Positions 5,289-6,827 of a DNA stretch of 6,827 bases are shown in pieces. The number at the start of each line of letters is the position of its first letter. The first letter of the stretch is position 1. A program made the translations under genes and the position numbers. The notes under the pieces were generated by a model that saw only the letters and a program-made list of their open reading frames with translations, did not search any database and had not been told where the DNA came from. The stretch lies in NCBI GenBank assembly GCA_002778715.1, contig PFAA01000033.1, forward strand, positions 1 to 6,827, in the 5' to 3' direction. The stretch is from Candidatus Campbellbacteria bacterium CG10_big_fil_rev_8_21_14_0_10_35_52 (GTDB taxonomy: Bacteria > Patescibacteriota > Minisyncoccia > Phycocordibacterales > UBA2163).

Positions 5289-5621
5289 ATGAGAAAAGAT
5301 ATAAAAAAAGAAAAAGAAAAAGAAAAAGATATTCTTAAACCGCTTGGGGACAGGGTAATTATTAAAAAGATTTCGCAAGAAGATTCTGAAGTAACTTTAA
5401 AGTCAGGAATTATTATCCCGGAAACAGTTGACCAAAAACAGACGGATAAAGGAAAAATTATAGCAATTGGCGAAGGAAAATATGACAACAATGGAAATTT
5501 TATACCAATGAGCGTAAAAAAAGGTGAAAAGGTTCTTTTTCAGTGGGGCGATAAGATTGAATTTGAAGGAGAGGAATATTATATTGTCAGTGAAGGAAAT
5601 ATATTGGCGATTTTGAAATAA
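5289..5621 (+). CDS. groES: Co-chaperonin GroES (Hsp10)
   Basis: A 110-residue GroES, the seven-subunit lid that closes the GroEL chamber in the cytoplasm. Seen: the PLGDRVIIK strand (18-26), the mobile loop region (about 31-46) ending in the GroEL-binding GIII segment (40-43), GKIIAIGEGKY (55-65), the KKGEKVLFQWGDKIEFEGEEY barrel strands split over 78-98, and the C-terminal ILAILK. Known GroES proteins start only a few residues before the PL-DRV motif. Here the sole in-frame ATG adds about 14 residues, MRKDIKKEKEKEKDIL, encoded by a tandem AAAGAA repeat. Either this charged extension is real or translation begins at an undetected non-ATG codon. The SD is weak (GCGAG, 5277-5281). It is transcribed from the promoter at 5159-5188 and is followed by groEL after 132 bases. 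Confidence 0.95.
   Translation: MRKDIKKEKEKEKDILKPLGDRVIIKKISQEDSEVTLKSGIIIPETVDQKQTDKGKIIAIGEGKYDNNGNFIPMSVKKGEKVLFQWGDKIEFEGEEYYIVSEGNILAILK

Positions 5622-6827
<1,206 letters not shown>

Overview
The window is AT-rich and gene-dense on the + strand, with no convincing minus-strand gene. The gene content suggests a Candidate Phyla Radiation (Patescibacteria, Parcubacteria-like) genome. The signs are a HerA/TraG-type ATPase without a transmembrane anchor, an exported lamin-tail/PKD protein, an exported DUF5667-like coiled-coil protein, and weak or absent Shine-Dalgarno sequences. This placement is an inference from style and families, not a taxonomic test. TGA is used as a normal stop.

Layout. 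Positions 1-529 hold no convincing complete gene. They hold a dense set of inverted repeats, including a perfect 24-bp inverted repeat (376-477), nested hairpins at 101-161, and a sequence at 517-531 that is nearly complementary to 296-310 and covers the start codon of the next gene. A two-gene operon follows: a conjugation/HerA-like ATPase (530-2323) and, after 2 bases, a secreted membrane-anchored protein with lamin-tail, PKD and second lamin-tail-like domains (2326-3768). The gap 3769-3984 contains a compact ~99-nt element (3831-3929) with several perfect stems, two of them mutually exclusive. It is the best candidate here for an undescribed structured RNA or palindromic mobile element.

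Next comes one gene split by a frameshift (about 3985-5108). Its first part encodes a signal peptide and a DUF5667-like domain. The reading frame moves by one base near 4362 and continues as a long coiled coil. Its start codon is not ATG and lies just after a copy of a short repeat (TTCGTAATTCAAAG) also found at 184-197.

The last part is the chaperonin locus. A textbook sigma70 promoter (5159-5188) precedes groES (5289-5621), and groEL begins at 5754 and runs off the window in its apical domain. GroES and GroEL form the folding chamber and its lid. The ATPase and its coupled surface protein probably act at the envelope, perhaps in DNA or protein movement. Nothing in the sequence links the envelope genes and the chaperonins functionally.
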